From Buttiauxella sp965119215 (GTDB lineage: Bacteria > Pseudomonadota > Gammaproteobacteria > Enterobacterales > Enterobacteriaceae): a stretch of 64,000 bases of DNA. Shown one piece after another: positions 42,510 through 51,001 of the stretch (its first letter is position 1; the number at the start of each line of letters is the position of its first letter). A model generated the notes under the pieces. That model was not told the DNA's origin. It made no database searches and saw nothing but the letters and a program-made list of their open reading frames with translations. The stretch covers positions 62,001 to 126,000 of the forward strand of contig CBCPKK010000007.1 of the NCBI GenBank assembly GCA_965119215.1, written 5' to 3'. A program made the translations under genes and the position numbers.

Positions 42510-42971
42510 ATGAATTTCTTCAAAATCGCAGCAATCGCAGTAGTGGTGGTTTCAAGCAGTGCAATGGCATCAGATCTTCAATTTGATTGGAACAGCGGCG
42601 GCCATGGCGGTAACACTGGCGGTAGCAATAGCGGCCCAGAATCAACAATGAAAGTGTATCAACACGGTGCAAATAACAACGTTACTGCATTGCAGGCGGA
42701 TGCTCGTAAATCAACTGTTGATATTAAACAATACGGTTCTTCGAATGGTGCAGATGTCGGTCAGGGTGCGGATAACGCTTCTATTGACCTGCTGCAAAAA
42801 GGTTATGGTAACAATGCAACCATCGACCAATGGGAAGCCAAAGGCTCAACCATCGATGTTAGCCAATATGGTGCTAAAAACGGCGCGATTGTTAACCAAA
42901 CAGCAGCCGCATCTGCAGTTGACTTGACGCAAGTGGGTTATAACAACCACGCGAATCTTCAACAGCATTAA
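42510..42971 (+). CDS. csgA: Major curlin subunit CsgA
   Basis: The main structural amyloid of curli fibres. It is 153 residues: a signal peptide (about 1-20, SSSAMA), a short Gly-rich N22-type targeting segment (WNSGGHGGNTGGSNSG), then five strand-loop-strand repeats ending in NHANLQQH. Gln and Asn at the conserved ladder positions are kept in repeats R1 and R5 (YQHGANNN; TQVGYNNH). Repeats two to four carry Asp/Gly gatekeeper residues. It follows csgB by 47 bp and is ended by a hairpin before csgC. Confidence 0.97.
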   Translation: MNFFKIAAIAVVVVSSSAMASDLQFDWNSGGHGGNTGGSNSGPESTMKVYQHGANNNVTALQADARKSTVDIKQYGSSNGADVGQGADNASIDLLQKGYGNNATIDQWEAKGSTIDVSQYGAKNGAIVNQTAAASAVDLTQVGYNNHANLQQH

Positions 42972-42993
42972 TTGAAGTTATGCACTATAAAAA

Positions 42994-43020
42994 AACAGGG
43001 TCTTTATTGCCCTGTTTTTC
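42994..43020 (+). terminator. Terminator/attenuator between csgA and csgC
   Basis: A 7-bp stem AACAGGG / CCCTGTT with a 9-nt loop is followed by TTTCTTTTTT. It would reduce read-through into csgC. Confidence 0.85.
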
Positions 43021-43043
43021 TTTTTTAATCGGGAGGGAAAAAT

Positions 43044-43373
43044 ATGCATACCTTATTATTACTTGCGGCTCTCGGTAACCAGCTCACCTTTGATACCCAG
43101 CAACAAGGCAACGTTTATACCATTGTGCCGGTGGCGACTTTAACTCAGGACTGCCAATGCATGGTCAAACTCACGGCCCAAAGTTCGGGTCATTCCGGGC
43201 AAAGCAACAGCAGCCAGAGCAACCCTGTTTTTATCAAGAGCAATGAACCGACTAAATTATCGCGTATGAGCCTGACACTTTCGCCTGGCGACCGCGTAAC
43301 TATTATGGTCAGTGTTTCTGACGGGAAAGATATTCATCTGGAAAAACAATGGGCATCACCGGGAAGTGTTTAG
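43044..43373 (+). CDS. csgC: Curli assembly inhibitor CsgC
   Basis: A small periplasmic immunoglobulin-like protein that prevents CsgA from forming amyloid inside the cell. It is 109 residues, versus 110 in E. coli. It has a short signal-like start (HTLLLLAAL) and the paired cysteines CQC near residue 40, equivalent to the CxC of E. coli CsgC. The central loop is unusually Ser/Gln-rich (SSGHSGQSNSSQSN). ATG 43044 follows GGGAGGGAAAAAT. Confidence 0.93.
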   Translation: MHTLLLLAALGNQLTFDTQQQGNVYTIVPVATLTQDCQCMVKLTAQSSGHSGQSNSSQSNPVFIKSNEPTKLSRMSLTLSPGDRVTIMVSVSDGKDIHLEKQWASPGSV

Positions 43374-43504
43374 CACAGGACACAAAATGTTAATTTAATG
43401 TATCAGAAATGTGGATTTTATTTATTCCATATACCAAGTTTAACTGTAGCTCCGTATGTTTTGTGCCGATAACCCTCACACCACTTAGTTGAGGAGTACA
43501 TAGC

Positions 43505-43816
43505 GTGAAAACAGTAAACTTAAAATGTTCAATGCTTTTGCCTGCGTTAGCTCTCGTTTTCCCTTTACTTAGCGCACATGCCAGCAGCGGTGTGATTCAT
43601 TTCCAGGGGATGATCGTTGAAGACGGATGCCATCTAACCCCTCAGCAACAAACAATGAATTTTTCCTGTACCAAAAACGGTAAACCGGTGGTGCAAACCG
43701 TCGCGTTCAATAAGTTGGATAATTTCACGCCTAAAAGCGATATGCCGTTTTCTACCAAACTCCATTACCTCAATGAAAAGCGTACGCTGGCCATTGTGGA
43801 AGTGACCTACCGTTAA
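43505..43816 (+). CDS. ymdA: YmdA-like secreted protein of the curli locus
   Basis: A 103-residue exported protein with a signal peptide (about 1-27, ending AHA) and a compact beta-rich domain beginning GVIHFQGMIVEDGC, which resembles the start of fimbrial adhesin domains. Two Cys (DGC and NFSC) can form a disulfide. Its function is unknown. It follows csgC as ymdA does in E. coli. The start is GTG at 43505, supported by GAGGAG about 9 nt upstream. Confidence 0.85.
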   Translation: MKTVNLKCSMLLPALALVFPLLSAHASSGVIHFQGMIVEDGCHLTPQQQTMNFSCTKNGKPVVQTVAFNKLDNFTPKSDMPFSTKLHYLNEKRTLAIVEVTYR

Positions 43817-43820
43817 AATC

Positions 43821-43845
43821 AAAGGCCTGCGAGTCGTGGGCCTTT
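43821..43845 (+). terminator. Probable terminator after ymdA
   Basis: A 7-bp stem AAAGGCC / GGCCTTT with an 11-nt loop begins 4 bp after the ymdA stop. The following T run is short, so strength is uncertain. Confidence 0.6.
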
Positions 43846-44030
43846 GGAATATGACTCAATGATTTATTTAACCGCCTTTTTTGTTATTATTCCCCGCCGT
43901 TGGTGAATGCCAGGCGTACGAAATACAATCAGATCAAGAAAACCTCGCACAATTAAGACTTGTTTGATAGTCGACAGGTATTTCACGAGATATATCTGAC
44001 GGGCGTTTTAAATGAATACTGGTACTCAGC

Positions 44031-44753
44031 ATGAAGTTAGCGTTTAACATTGTCGACTGGCAGGCCAGTGCCCCTGGTTTATCTGAAAGCGATGCCTGGC
44101 AGGTGTGGGGTAAATCCCTGTCCGATATTGATATTACGGCCCCGCTTGCCAAAAGCCGTCACTTGCCGATGATGACCGCACGCCGTCTGGCGTCTGGTAG
44201 CCGTCTTGCGGTTGATTGCGCATTGGCGATGTTGTCGCGGCAAAAAGTAGATGCTCTGGTTTTCTCCAGCCGTCACGGTGAACTGGAACGCAATTTTCGT
44301 ATTTTGACCGCGCTTGCCGAACGAGAAAGCCTCTCGCCAACGGATTTTGCGATGTCGGTACACAATTCAGCTGTGGGTAATACCACCATTGCGGCTCAAC
44401 AGCCGCTAGTTTCATCTTCAGTTTCAGCGGGATATGACAGCTTTTCGCAGGCGTTAATAGAAGTGGCATCACTGCACCACGCAGGGTATCAACGCGTAGC
44501 GTTGGTGGATTTCGACGGCCTGATACCGGCGTTTTATCACACCCATCTTGCGGGGGAGACGGTCAACATGCCGTTTGCAGTCGGCCTGCTGTTGGACGCG
44601 GGATCGCAAATCCAGTGTGAAACAGCCCCATGCCGGATGAGCGAACCACAGGCATTACCGCAGGGACTGGCATTTTTGCACGGCTGGCTTAGTGAACAAC
44701 AAACGTTCACCGTGGCCGGAGAACGCCTTGCCTGGCACTGGAGCCGTCATTAA
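44031..44753 (+). CDS. apeC: APE ketosynthase chain-length-factor-like protein ApeC
   Basis: The first gene of an aryl polyene operon. It is a 240-residue ketoacyl-synthase-related protein (short thiolase-fold domain) without the active-site Cys: the nucleophile region reads SVHNSAVGNTT. This fits the known role of ApeC as the inactive partner (chain-length factor) of the ApeO ketosynthase in the type II polyketide system that makes APE pigments. The ATG at 44031 has only a weak ribosome-binding site. The stop overlaps the apeD start. Confidence 0.85.
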   Translation: MKLAFNIVDWQASAPGLSESDAWQVWGKSLSDIDITAPLAKSRHLPMMTARRLASGSRLAVDCALAMLSRQKVDALVFSSRHGELERNFRILTALAERESLSPTDFAMSVHNSAVGNTTIAAQQPLVSSSVSAGYDSFSQALIEVASLHHAGYQRVALVDFDGLIPAFYHTHLAGETVNMPFAVGLLLDAGSQIQCETAPCRMSEPQALPQGLAFLHGWLSEQQTFTVAGERLAWHWSRH

Positions 44754-45523
44754 TGTGGCCGCGCATGAAATGGTGCTGGCGGGTGCTGATGACCGGCTGG
44801 CTATTTATTTTGTTTGGTAGCGGCGGTCTGCTGCTTTCACTCGTTTGGTTTAATTTACTGTTAGTCTTTGTGCGCAATAATAGTCATCGCCGCGAGATCG
44901 CACGCCGTAGCATTGCCGCCAGTTTCCGGTTATTTTTACGCATCGGACGCGGTCTTGGGGTATTCGATTACCGCTTTGAAAATTGCGAGCAATTAGCAAA
45001 CGATCGTGGATGTTTGATTGTTGCCAATCACCCGACGCTGCTGGACTACGTGTTTATCGCTTCTCAGGCACCGCATATTGGTTGCCTGGTGAAAGCCAGT
45101 CTGGTGAACAATCCCTGTTTCCGTGGCGTGATACGCGCGGCGGATTACCTGGTAAACAGCCAGGGTGAAACATTGCTTCCTGAAAGCCAGAAACGACTGG
45201 CGGCAGGGGAGGCGATACTGATTTTCCCGGAAGGTACGCGTACGCGCCCGGGCGAGCCGTTGGTTATCCAACGCGGTGCGGCCAATATTGCTGTACGCAG
45301 CGGCTGCGAGCTACGACTGGTACATATTCACTGTGATCAGCGTTATCTGGATAAACACAGCCGCTGGTACCAAATTCCAGCGCGCAAGCCGATGATTACC
45401 GTCAGCGTAAAACAGCGGATCGACAGTCAACGTTTTATGGCTAATCATGACGATGGCTCCGCAATTGCGGCGCGCCGTCTAAGCCACTATTTATGTCAGG
45501 AACTGGTTCCTGACCCTCGTTAA
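44753..45523 (+). CDS. apeD: APE lysophospholipid-type acyltransferase ApeD
   Basis: A 256-residue membrane acyltransferase of the PlsC family, with one N-terminal hydrophobic helix (about 10-36). Motif I is VANHPTLLDYVF (about 91-102, the NHxxxxD catalytic pair in the variant form NHPTLLD), and FPEGTRTRPGE (about 159-169) is the phosphate-binding motif III. It probably attaches the polyene or a fatty acid to the lipid carrier at the inner membrane. Overlaps the apeC stop by 1 nt. Confidence 0.85.
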   Translation: MWPRMKWCWRVLMTGWLFILFGSGGLLLSLVWFNLLLVFVRNNSHRREIARRSIAASFRLFLRIGRGLGVFDYRFENCEQLANDRGCLIVANHPTLLDYVFIASQAPHIGCLVKASLVNNPCFRGVIRAADYLVNSQGETLLPESQKRLAAGEAILIFPEGTRTRPGEPLVIQRGAANIAVRSGCELRLVHIHCDQRYLDKHSRWYQIPARKPMITVSVKQRIDSQRFMANHDDGSAIAARRLSHYLCQELVPDPR

Positions 45524-45538
45524 GACTCGGATGGTTAT

Positions 45539-45811
45539 ATGGAATCCTTAGAGACTGATATTAAACAACTCATTATCGACACCCTGAATCTGGAAGAGAT
45601 AAGCGTTGATGAGATTGAAAGTGAAGCCGCGTTATTTGGCAATGACGGGCTAGGACTCGATTCCATTGATGCACTGGAATTGGGGCTGGCGGTTAAAAAG
45701 AGTTACGGTGTGGTGCTATCCGCCGAAAACGAAGCGATGCGCGAACATTTTTACTCTGTCGCAAATCTGGCCAAATTTATTAAAAGTCAAAACCCTGCGC
45801 ACAGCGCCTGA
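45539..45811 (+). CDS. apeE: APE acyl carrier protein ApeE
   Basis: A 90-residue acidic four-helix acyl carrier protein with the phosphopantetheine site in LGLDSIDALEL (Ser about residue 41). It is one of two carrier proteins of the operon. By homology ApeE is the accessory one and its exact cargo is not settled. It starts 15 bp after apeD. The PPTase at the end of the operon is the likely activating enzyme. Confidence 0.88.
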   Translation: MESLETDIKQLIIDTLNLEEISVDEIESEAALFGNDGLGLDSIDALELGLAVKKSYGVVLSAENEAMREHFYSVANLAKFIKSQNPAHSA

Positions 45812-45830
45812 TTGAAACCACGAGTACGCT

Positions 45831-46079
45831 ATGAATAAAGAAAATATTTATCAGGAAGTCGCCGGGTTACTGGTCAAATTATTTGAACTCTCTCCTGAGC
45901 AAATTACCCCGCAATCCCGTCTTTACGAAGATTTGGATCTCGACAGCATTGATGCGGTAGATATGGTGGTGCATCTTCAAAAACGCACCGGCAAAAAAAT
46001 CAAACCGGAAGATTTCAAAGCGGTTCGCACCGTACAGGATGTCGTAGACGCCGTTGAGCGTTTACAAAGCGGGTCATAA
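45831..46079 (+). CDS. apeF: APE acyl carrier protein ApeF
   Basis: An 82-residue acyl carrier protein with the modification site in DLDLDSIDAVDMVV (Ser about residue 38). By homology it carries the growing aryl polyene chain, being loaded with an aryl starter by ApeH and extended by ApeO-ApeC. It begins 19 bp after apeE. Confidence 0.88.
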   Translation: MNKENIYQEVAGLLVKLFELSPEQITPQSRLYEDLDLDSIDAVDMVVHLQKRTGKKIKPEDFKAVRTVQDVVDAVERLQSGS

Positions 46080-46083
46080 AAGC

Positions 46084-46653
46084 GTGCTGGCAAAACGAGC
46101 ACTGAGTATCGCGGGAGGGCTAGCCGTAATAGGTTGGCCCTTTGCCGTCTGGCTAGCCATTCAATATCCAAAATTACACATTTTATTGCCGCTGCTGGCG
46201 CTATGCTTTTTACTGCGCCTGACCACATTACGTGGCAAAACGGGCGCGTTAAGCCGTGCTTTTAAAGGATTAGCGCTGGCGGGTGCAGTGCTGTGCATCG
46301 CCAGTATCTGGATGCGCGAAACCCAGCTATTGCTGTGGTATCCGGTGGTGGTCAACGTGGTGATGCTGGCATTATTTAGTGCGTCGCTGTTTAGCCGCAT
46401 GTCGATTGTCGAACGCCTGGCTCGGCTACGCGAAGGGGATCTCCCGCCTGCGGGCGTGCGTTATACCCGCCGCGTGACTCAAGTCTGGTGCCTTTTCTTT
46501 ATCTTCAACGGTGGCGTGTCACTGTTTACCTGCCTTGTGGGCAACGTGCATTGGTGGACGTTGTGGAACGGAATGATCAGCTACCTGTTGATGGGCTTAT
46601 TATTTGCGGCCGAGTGGCTGGTACGTTTGCGAGTAAAACGTCGCTATGAATAA
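46084..46653 (+). CDS. apeG: APE inner-membrane protein ApeG (COG4648)
   Basis: A very hydrophobic protein of about 189 residues with about five membrane segments, of the COG4648 type that always accompanies APE clusters. Its function is unknown. The start is uncertain: I chose GTG 46084 (VLAKRALSIAGG), 4 bp after the apeF stop. A TTG at 46054 in the same frame would overlap apeF. The 3' end overlaps the apeH start by 8 nt. Confidence 0.78.
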   Translation: MLAKRALSIAGGLAVIGWPFAVWLAIQYPKLHILLPLLALCFLLRLTTLRGKTGALSRAFKGLALAGAVLCIASIWMRETQLLLWYPVVVNVVMLALFSASLFSRMSIVERLARLREGDLPPAGVRYTRRVTQVWCLFFIFNGGVSLFTCLVGNVHWWTLWNGMISYLLMGLLFAAEWLVRLRVKRRYE

Positions 46654-47962
46654 ACCCTTACCTCTGGCGCAGTGGCTTAACGGCCGCCACCCACAGCATG
46701 CTGTGGCGTTTGAAGGGCAAAAGCTCTGGACGCAGGCCGACTTAATTAATGATGTTCAGCGTATTTATGGCTGGCTGAAAACCCAGCCGGGCGAGCGTTG
46801 GGCGCTGTGTTTTGATAATAGCTATGCTTTTATCACCGCGTTATTAGCAACGCTGCACGCAGGCAAAACGCCAGTTGTTCCTGGTCACAGTCGTGAAGCA
46901 CAACTGCGTGAACAGCAAGAGCATTTTTATGGCGTGATAAGCGATGCGCCGCTGAATCTGAGCTGCCCGGTGCTGAATCCGCAAACTTTAGCGTATACCG
47001 CCATTCATCCCTTTGCCCCCATTCCCGCGCAGGCAGGCGTGGTGCTATTTACCTCGGGTTCGACGGGCGAGCCCGCACAAATATTTAAAACGCTGAATGC
47101 GCTGGATGAAGAAATCGCCTGGCTTGCCGAACTATGGGGCGAGCGGCTGCAAGATTGCCGCGTGGTTGGCTCGGTTTCGCATCAGCATCTTTACGGTTTC
47201 ACCTTCCGCGTGATGTTGCCGCTGGCGCTTGGGCTACCGAGCGATGCAGCGATGATTCATTTCCCAGAGCAACTGGCCGCGCATTCGACTCATCTATTAT
47301 TGTTTATCAGCAGCCCGGCATTCTTAAAGCGGCTTGATACCAACTTGAACGCACCGAAATTTGCGATGGTGATTTCTGCTGCCGGAAAACTCGACGACGA
47401 TACTGCGCAAAATGCGCGGGCATGGCTAGAAACGCCGGTATCGGAAATCTACGGCACGACCGAAACCGGTGTGCTGGCGTGGCGGCAGCATTCGCAGCCT
47501 GCACCAGAATGGCAGCCATTTCCGGCGGTGCGTTTTATCCCGCAAAATGATGGCTGGAAGGTTGTGTCCCCTTTGGTTCATGAAGGATCTACGCAACTGG
47601 ACGACATTCTTGAGTTTAATGAGCAAGGCAAATTTCGTTTATCAGGCCGCCGTGACCGCATCGTAAAAATAGAAGAAAAGCGTATCTCGCTGAGTGAAAT
47701 TGAGCGCCGCTTGCTGGCATTGCCCGGAATTGAAGATGCCGCCGTGGTTCCGGTTATTCGCGGCAACCGCATTGCGTTGGGTGCCGTGATTGTGACTTCT
47801 GAGCAAAATTCTAATAAGCAACTTTGGCGGGAAGCACTCCGTGCCTGGCTTGAGCCGATAGCGATTCCTCGTTACTGGCGTGTCGTCGAGCGCATTCCGC
47901 TCAACAGCCAAAGCAAGCGTGCGTGGGCACAATTACAGGAGTTATTTGATGAAACCCATTGA
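46646..47962 (+). CDS. apeH: APE AMP-dependent aryl-ACP ligase ApeH
   Basis: A 438-residue acyl-adenylating enzyme. By homology it activates 4-hydroxybenzoate with ATP and loads it on the carrier protein as starter of the polyene. The adenylate-forming motifs are LFTSGSTGEP (about 134-143), EIYGTTETG (about 268-276) and the hinge FRLSGRRDRIVKIEEKRISL (about 331-350). Gene ends overlap neighbours on both sides (apeG 8 nt, apeI 14 nt), so translation is coupled. Confidence 0.88.
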   Translation: MNKPLPLAQWLNGRHPQHAVAFEGQKLWTQADLINDVQRIYGWLKTQPGERWALCFDNSYAFITALLATLHAGKTPVVPGHSREAQLREQQEHFYGVISDAPLNLSCPVLNPQTLAYTAIHPFAPIPAQAGVVLFTSGSTGEPAQIFKTLNALDEEIAWLAELWGERLQDCRVVGSVSHQHLYGFTFRVMLPLALGLPSDAAMIHFPEQLAAHSTHLLLFISSPAFLKRLDTNLNAPKFAMVISAAGKLDDDTAQNARAWLETPVSEIYGTTETGVLAWRQHSQPAPEWQPFPAVRFIPQNDGWKVVSPLVHEGSTQLDDILEFNEQGKFRLSGRRDRIVKIEEKRISLSEIERRLLALPGIEDAAVVPVIRGNRIALGAVIVTSEQNSNKQLWREALRAWLEPIAIPRYWRVVERIPLNSQSKRAWAQLQELFDETH

Positions 47963-48299
47963 GTTACAGCGCGTGCAACCCGAGGCGGGAAAATTGTGCT
48001 TACGCTTAGTCGTTCCGGCTACATTGGGCTGGTTTAAGGGGCATTTCCCCACCCAACCGCTTTTACCTGGCGTGGCGCAACTTGACTGGGTGATGGCCTA
48101 CGGCGCGGAGCTCGCACCTGCAATGCGCTTTAGTTCTATTGATAGCGTCAAATTCCAGCGCCCAATTGTTCCTGAAAGCGAACTGGAATTGAATCTGCAA
48201 TGGGATGCCACGCGCAGCGTGCTGAGCTTTACCTACATCTTGCTAAACGAGCAGGGCGGCGTTCCGGCCAGCAGCGGGAAAATAAAGTTATGTCCGTAG
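47949..48299 (+). CDS. apeI: APE 3-hydroxyacyl-ACP dehydratase ApeI
   Basis: A 116-residue single hot-dog-fold protein with the FabZ-like active-site stretch GHFPTQPLLPGVAQLDW (about 31-47; His in HFP). ApeI works as a heterodimer with ApeP in the dehydration step that makes each double bond. Start ATG 47949 lies inside the apeH end. The upstream open frame to 47880 is apeH sequence out of frame. Confidence 0.85.
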   Translation: MKPIELQRVQPEAGKLCLRLVVPATLGWFKGHFPTQPLLPGVAQLDWVMAYGAELAPAMRFSSIDSVKFQRPIVPESELELNLQWDATRSVLSFTYILLNEQGGVPASSGKIKLCP

Positions 48300-49984
48300 C
48301 CTCTGCGGCTTTTCGCCCGTGCGTGGTGATCCCTTGTTACAATCACGGCGCGACAATGGCGGCGGTGCTGGCACGTCTGCAACCGTTTGAACTGCCTTGC
48401 ATTATTGTTGATGACGGCAGTTCGCCTGAAACAAAGCAGCAACTGGCGCAATTAACCGGCGTCACGGTTATCCGCCTTGAAATAAATAGCGGCAAAGGTG
48501 AAGCGGTTATTACTGGCCTTAAAGCCGCGCATCAGGCGGGTTTTACCCACGCCGTTCAGCTTGATGCCGACGGGCAGCACTGTATTGAAGATGTGTCGCG
48601 TTTTTTGGATGAAGCGCGAGCGCACCCGGAATGTCTTATTTCTGGCACGCCGGATTACGATGAATCCGTGCCAAAATCTCGCCTGTATGGGCGTTATGTC
48701 ACGCATGTCTGGGTGTGGATTGAAACGTTATCGCTGTCGTTAAAAGACAGCATGTGCGGATTCCGTGTTTATCCGCTGGCGCAAACTCTTGCGGTGGTCG
48801 CCAAAAACCGTCCCGGCAAACGGATGGATTTCGACACCGAAATCATGGTGCGTTTGTACTGGGCAGGCACCAACAGCCGGTTTATCCGCACCCGTGTGAT
48901 TTATCCGCCGGATGGCGTGTCGCACTTTGATGCGCTGCGCGATAACCTGCGCATTTCCTGGATGCACACGCGGCTGTTTTTCGGCATGTTGCCGCGTATT
49001 CCGGCGTTGCTTGCTCGCCGCCGCCAAAATGCACACTGGGCGCAAGTGCCAGAACGCAAAGGGCTGGCGGGAATGCGTTTAATGCTGAACATCTACCAGC
49101 GTTTAGGGCGTCGTGCATTTAACGCGTTGCTTTATCCGGTGGTAGCGTGGATGTGGCTAACGGGCAGTACGCAGCGCAAAGCCTCGCAGCAATGGCTTGC
49201 AAGGGTTCGCCAGGAGGCTGAACGTCAGCAAATCACGCTGCCGGAAGGTTTAAACAGCTATCGCCATTTTTTGCGTTTTGGTGATGCGATGCTCAATAAA
49301 ATTGCCGCCTGGCGGGGCGATATTCTCTGGGGAAGGGATATTGAATTTGCCCCAGGTAGCCGCGAAGTTTTACAGCCGCAGGCCGGGCAGGGGAAGTTAA
49401 TCCTTGCCGCACATCTTGGGGATATCGAAGCCAGCCGCGCACTGGCGCAGGTTGAGGCTGGGCTGATTATTAATGCGCTGGTCTTTACCGACCACGCCCA
49501 GCGGTTTCGCCAGATTATTGAAGAAATCGCTCCGCAGGCTGGCGTGAATTTGCTGCCGGTGAGTCATATTGGCCCGGAAACGGCCATGCTACTGCAAGAA
49601 AAGCTGGAAGCTGGGGAATGGGTGGCGATTGTCGGTGACAGAATAGCGGTGAATCCGCAGCGTGGCGGCGAACGGCGCGTGTGCTGGAGCCAGTTTATGG
49701 GCAGCCCGGCACCGTTTCCGCAAGGGCCGTTTATCCTCGCCGCTGCGTTACGATGCCCAGTCATCCTGATGATGGTCTTGCGTGAGCAGGGGAAATTGCG
49801 CATTCACGCGGAAGCCTTTGCCGATCCTTTGCTGTTACCGCGAGCAACGCGCGCGCAGGCGCTGCAAGAAACAATTGATAATTACGCGCGGCGTCTCGAA
49901 GTTTACGCACTGCGTTCGCCGCTCGATTGGTTTAATTTTTATGATTTCTGGCAATTACCACCAGAAAAGGAGTCCGGATGTTAA
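48290..49984 (+). CDS. apeJ: APE fused glycosyltransferase-2 / lauroyl-type acyltransferase ApeJ
   Basis: A 564-residue two-domain protein. The N-terminal GT2 domain (about 10-240) has VVIPCYNHGATM, VDDGSSPET and the metal-binding LDADGQH. The C-terminal domain (about 330-560) resembles LpxL/HtrB acyltransferases (AAHLGDIEASRAL with an H-x4-E type catalytic pair, and IVGDRIAV). It likely decorates the lipid anchor of the pigment. Start ATG 48290 overlaps the apeI stop by 10 nt. A frame extension to 48200 is apeI read out of frame. Confidence 0.88.
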   Translation: MSVASAAFRPCVVIPCYNHGATMAAVLARLQPFELPCIIVDDGSSPETKQQLAQLTGVTVIRLEINSGKGEAVITGLKAAHQAGFTHAVQLDADGQHCIEDVSRFLDEARAHPECLISGTPDYDESVPKSRLYGRYVTHVWVWIETLSLSLKDSMCGFRVYPLAQTLAVVAKNRPGKRMDFDTEIMVRLYWAGTNSRFIRTRVIYPPDGVSHFDALRDNLRISWMHTRLFFGMLPRIPALLARRRQNAHWAQVPERKGLAGMRLMLNIYQRLGRRAFNALLYPVVAWMWLTGSTQRKASQQWLARVRQEAERQQITLPEGLNSYRHFLRFGDAMLNKIAAWRGDILWGRDIEFAPGSREVLQPQAGQGKLILAAHLGDIEASRALAQVEAGLIINALVFTDHAQRFRQIIEEIAPQAGVNLLPVSHIGPETAMLLQEKLEAGEWVAIVGDRIAVNPQRGGERRVCWSQFMGSPAPFPQGPFILAAALRCPVILMMVLREQGKLRIHAEAFADPLLLPRATRAQALQETIDNYARRLEVYALRSPLDWFNFYDFWQLPPEKESGC

Positions 49985-50403
49985 ATGACCCACGTTTTTC
50001 GGTAGAGGTCAGCATCAAAGTCCCGTTCCATGATGTTGATGCGATGGGCGTTGTGTGGCACGGAAACTATTTTCGCTACTTTGAAGTGGCGCGCGAAGCG
50101 CTGCTTAACCAGTTTGATTATGGCTATCGCGCAATGAGTGAATCAGGCTATGTCTGGCCGATTGTCGATACCCGGGTCAAATACCGTGACGTGGTGAAGT
50201 TTGAACAACAGATTCTGGTGCGGGCAACCGTGCTGGAATATGAAAACCGCCTGAAAATTGGTTATGAAGTCGTTGATGCCGCCAGCGGCAAACGCACCAC
50301 GGCGGGTTACACCATCCAGGTTGCCGTTGAGGCCACAAGCGGAGAACTTTGTTTTGTTTCCCCTCCAATACTTTTTGAACGCATGGGTTTGAGTCATGAA
50401 TAA
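49978..50403 (+). CDS. apeK: APE acyl-ACP/CoA thioesterase ApeK
   Basis: A 141-residue 4-hydroxybenzoyl-CoA-thioesterase-type hot-dog protein. The catalytic-Asp region is VPFHDVDAMGVVWHGNYFRYFEVAREALL (about 11-39), the classic signature. It may release the finished chain or act as an editing enzyme. It overlaps apeJ by 7 nt and apeL by 8 nt. Confidence 0.85.
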   Translation: MLNDPRFSVEVSIKVPFHDVDAMGVVWHGNYFRYFEVAREALLNQFDYGYRAMSESGYVWPIVDTRVKYRDVVKFEQQILVRATVLEYENRLKIGYEVVDAASGKRTTAGYTIQVAVEATSGELCFVSPPILFERMGLSHE

Positions 50404-51001
50404 AATTATTTTAATGGCCTTGCTGTGTATCAGCTCTACGGCGAGCGCCATCACCCTTGATGACGTGCAGCGCAGCTTTGCGTCGCAGCCGGTGGTGCGG
50501 GCTAAATTCCAGCAAGAAAGGCAAATCAGTGGCATGGCGCAACCGCTGCATTCCAGTGGCGAAGTGTTAATCGCCAAAACCAAAGGTTTATGGTGGCAAC
50601 AGCAGCATCCTTTCCCCATGACGCTGATACTTGATGACAGCCATATGGTGCAGGTGATGGGCAGCCAGGCCCCGCAAATCATCACCGCCGACAGCAATCC
50701 GCAAATGTTCCAGTTCAACCATTTGCTGCGCGCGTTATTCCAGGCGGACAGAAAAGTGCTGGATGAAAACTTTTCCAGCGCGTTTACCGACCAGGGCCAC
50801 GGCAAATGGCAGCTGGTCTTAACGCCGACCACCACACCGCTCGATAAGCTGTTTAGCACTATTACGTTGCAGGGCGACAAATATCTTAATCGCATTGCGT
50901 TGAACGATTTGCAGGGCGATTTCACTGAAATCACCTTTAGCGATCACCGTCCGGAACCACGAAAACTCACTCATGAAGAGCAACAGCGCTTCGCTTTCTG
51001 A
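50396..51001 (+). CDS. apeL: APE LolA-like outer-membrane carrier ApeL
   Basis: A 201-residue periplasmic protein with a signal peptide at about 1-18 (SSTASA) and a LolA-like fold (VRAKFQQERQISGMAQPLHSSGEVL, and LWWQQQHPFPMTL). It presumably carries the lipid-linked pigment across the periplasm, working with the exporter ApeM. Its end overlaps the apeM start by 29 nt. Confidence 0.85.
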   Translation: MNKIILMALLCISSTASAITLDDVQRSFASQPVVRAKFQQERQISGMAQPLHSSGEVLIAKTKGLWWQQQHPFPMTLILDDSHMVQVMGSQAPQIITADSNPQMFQFNHLLRALFQADRKVLDENFSSAFTDQGHGKWQLVLTPTTTPLDKLFSTITLQGDKYLNRIALNDLQGDFTEITFSDHRPEPRKLTHEEQQRFAF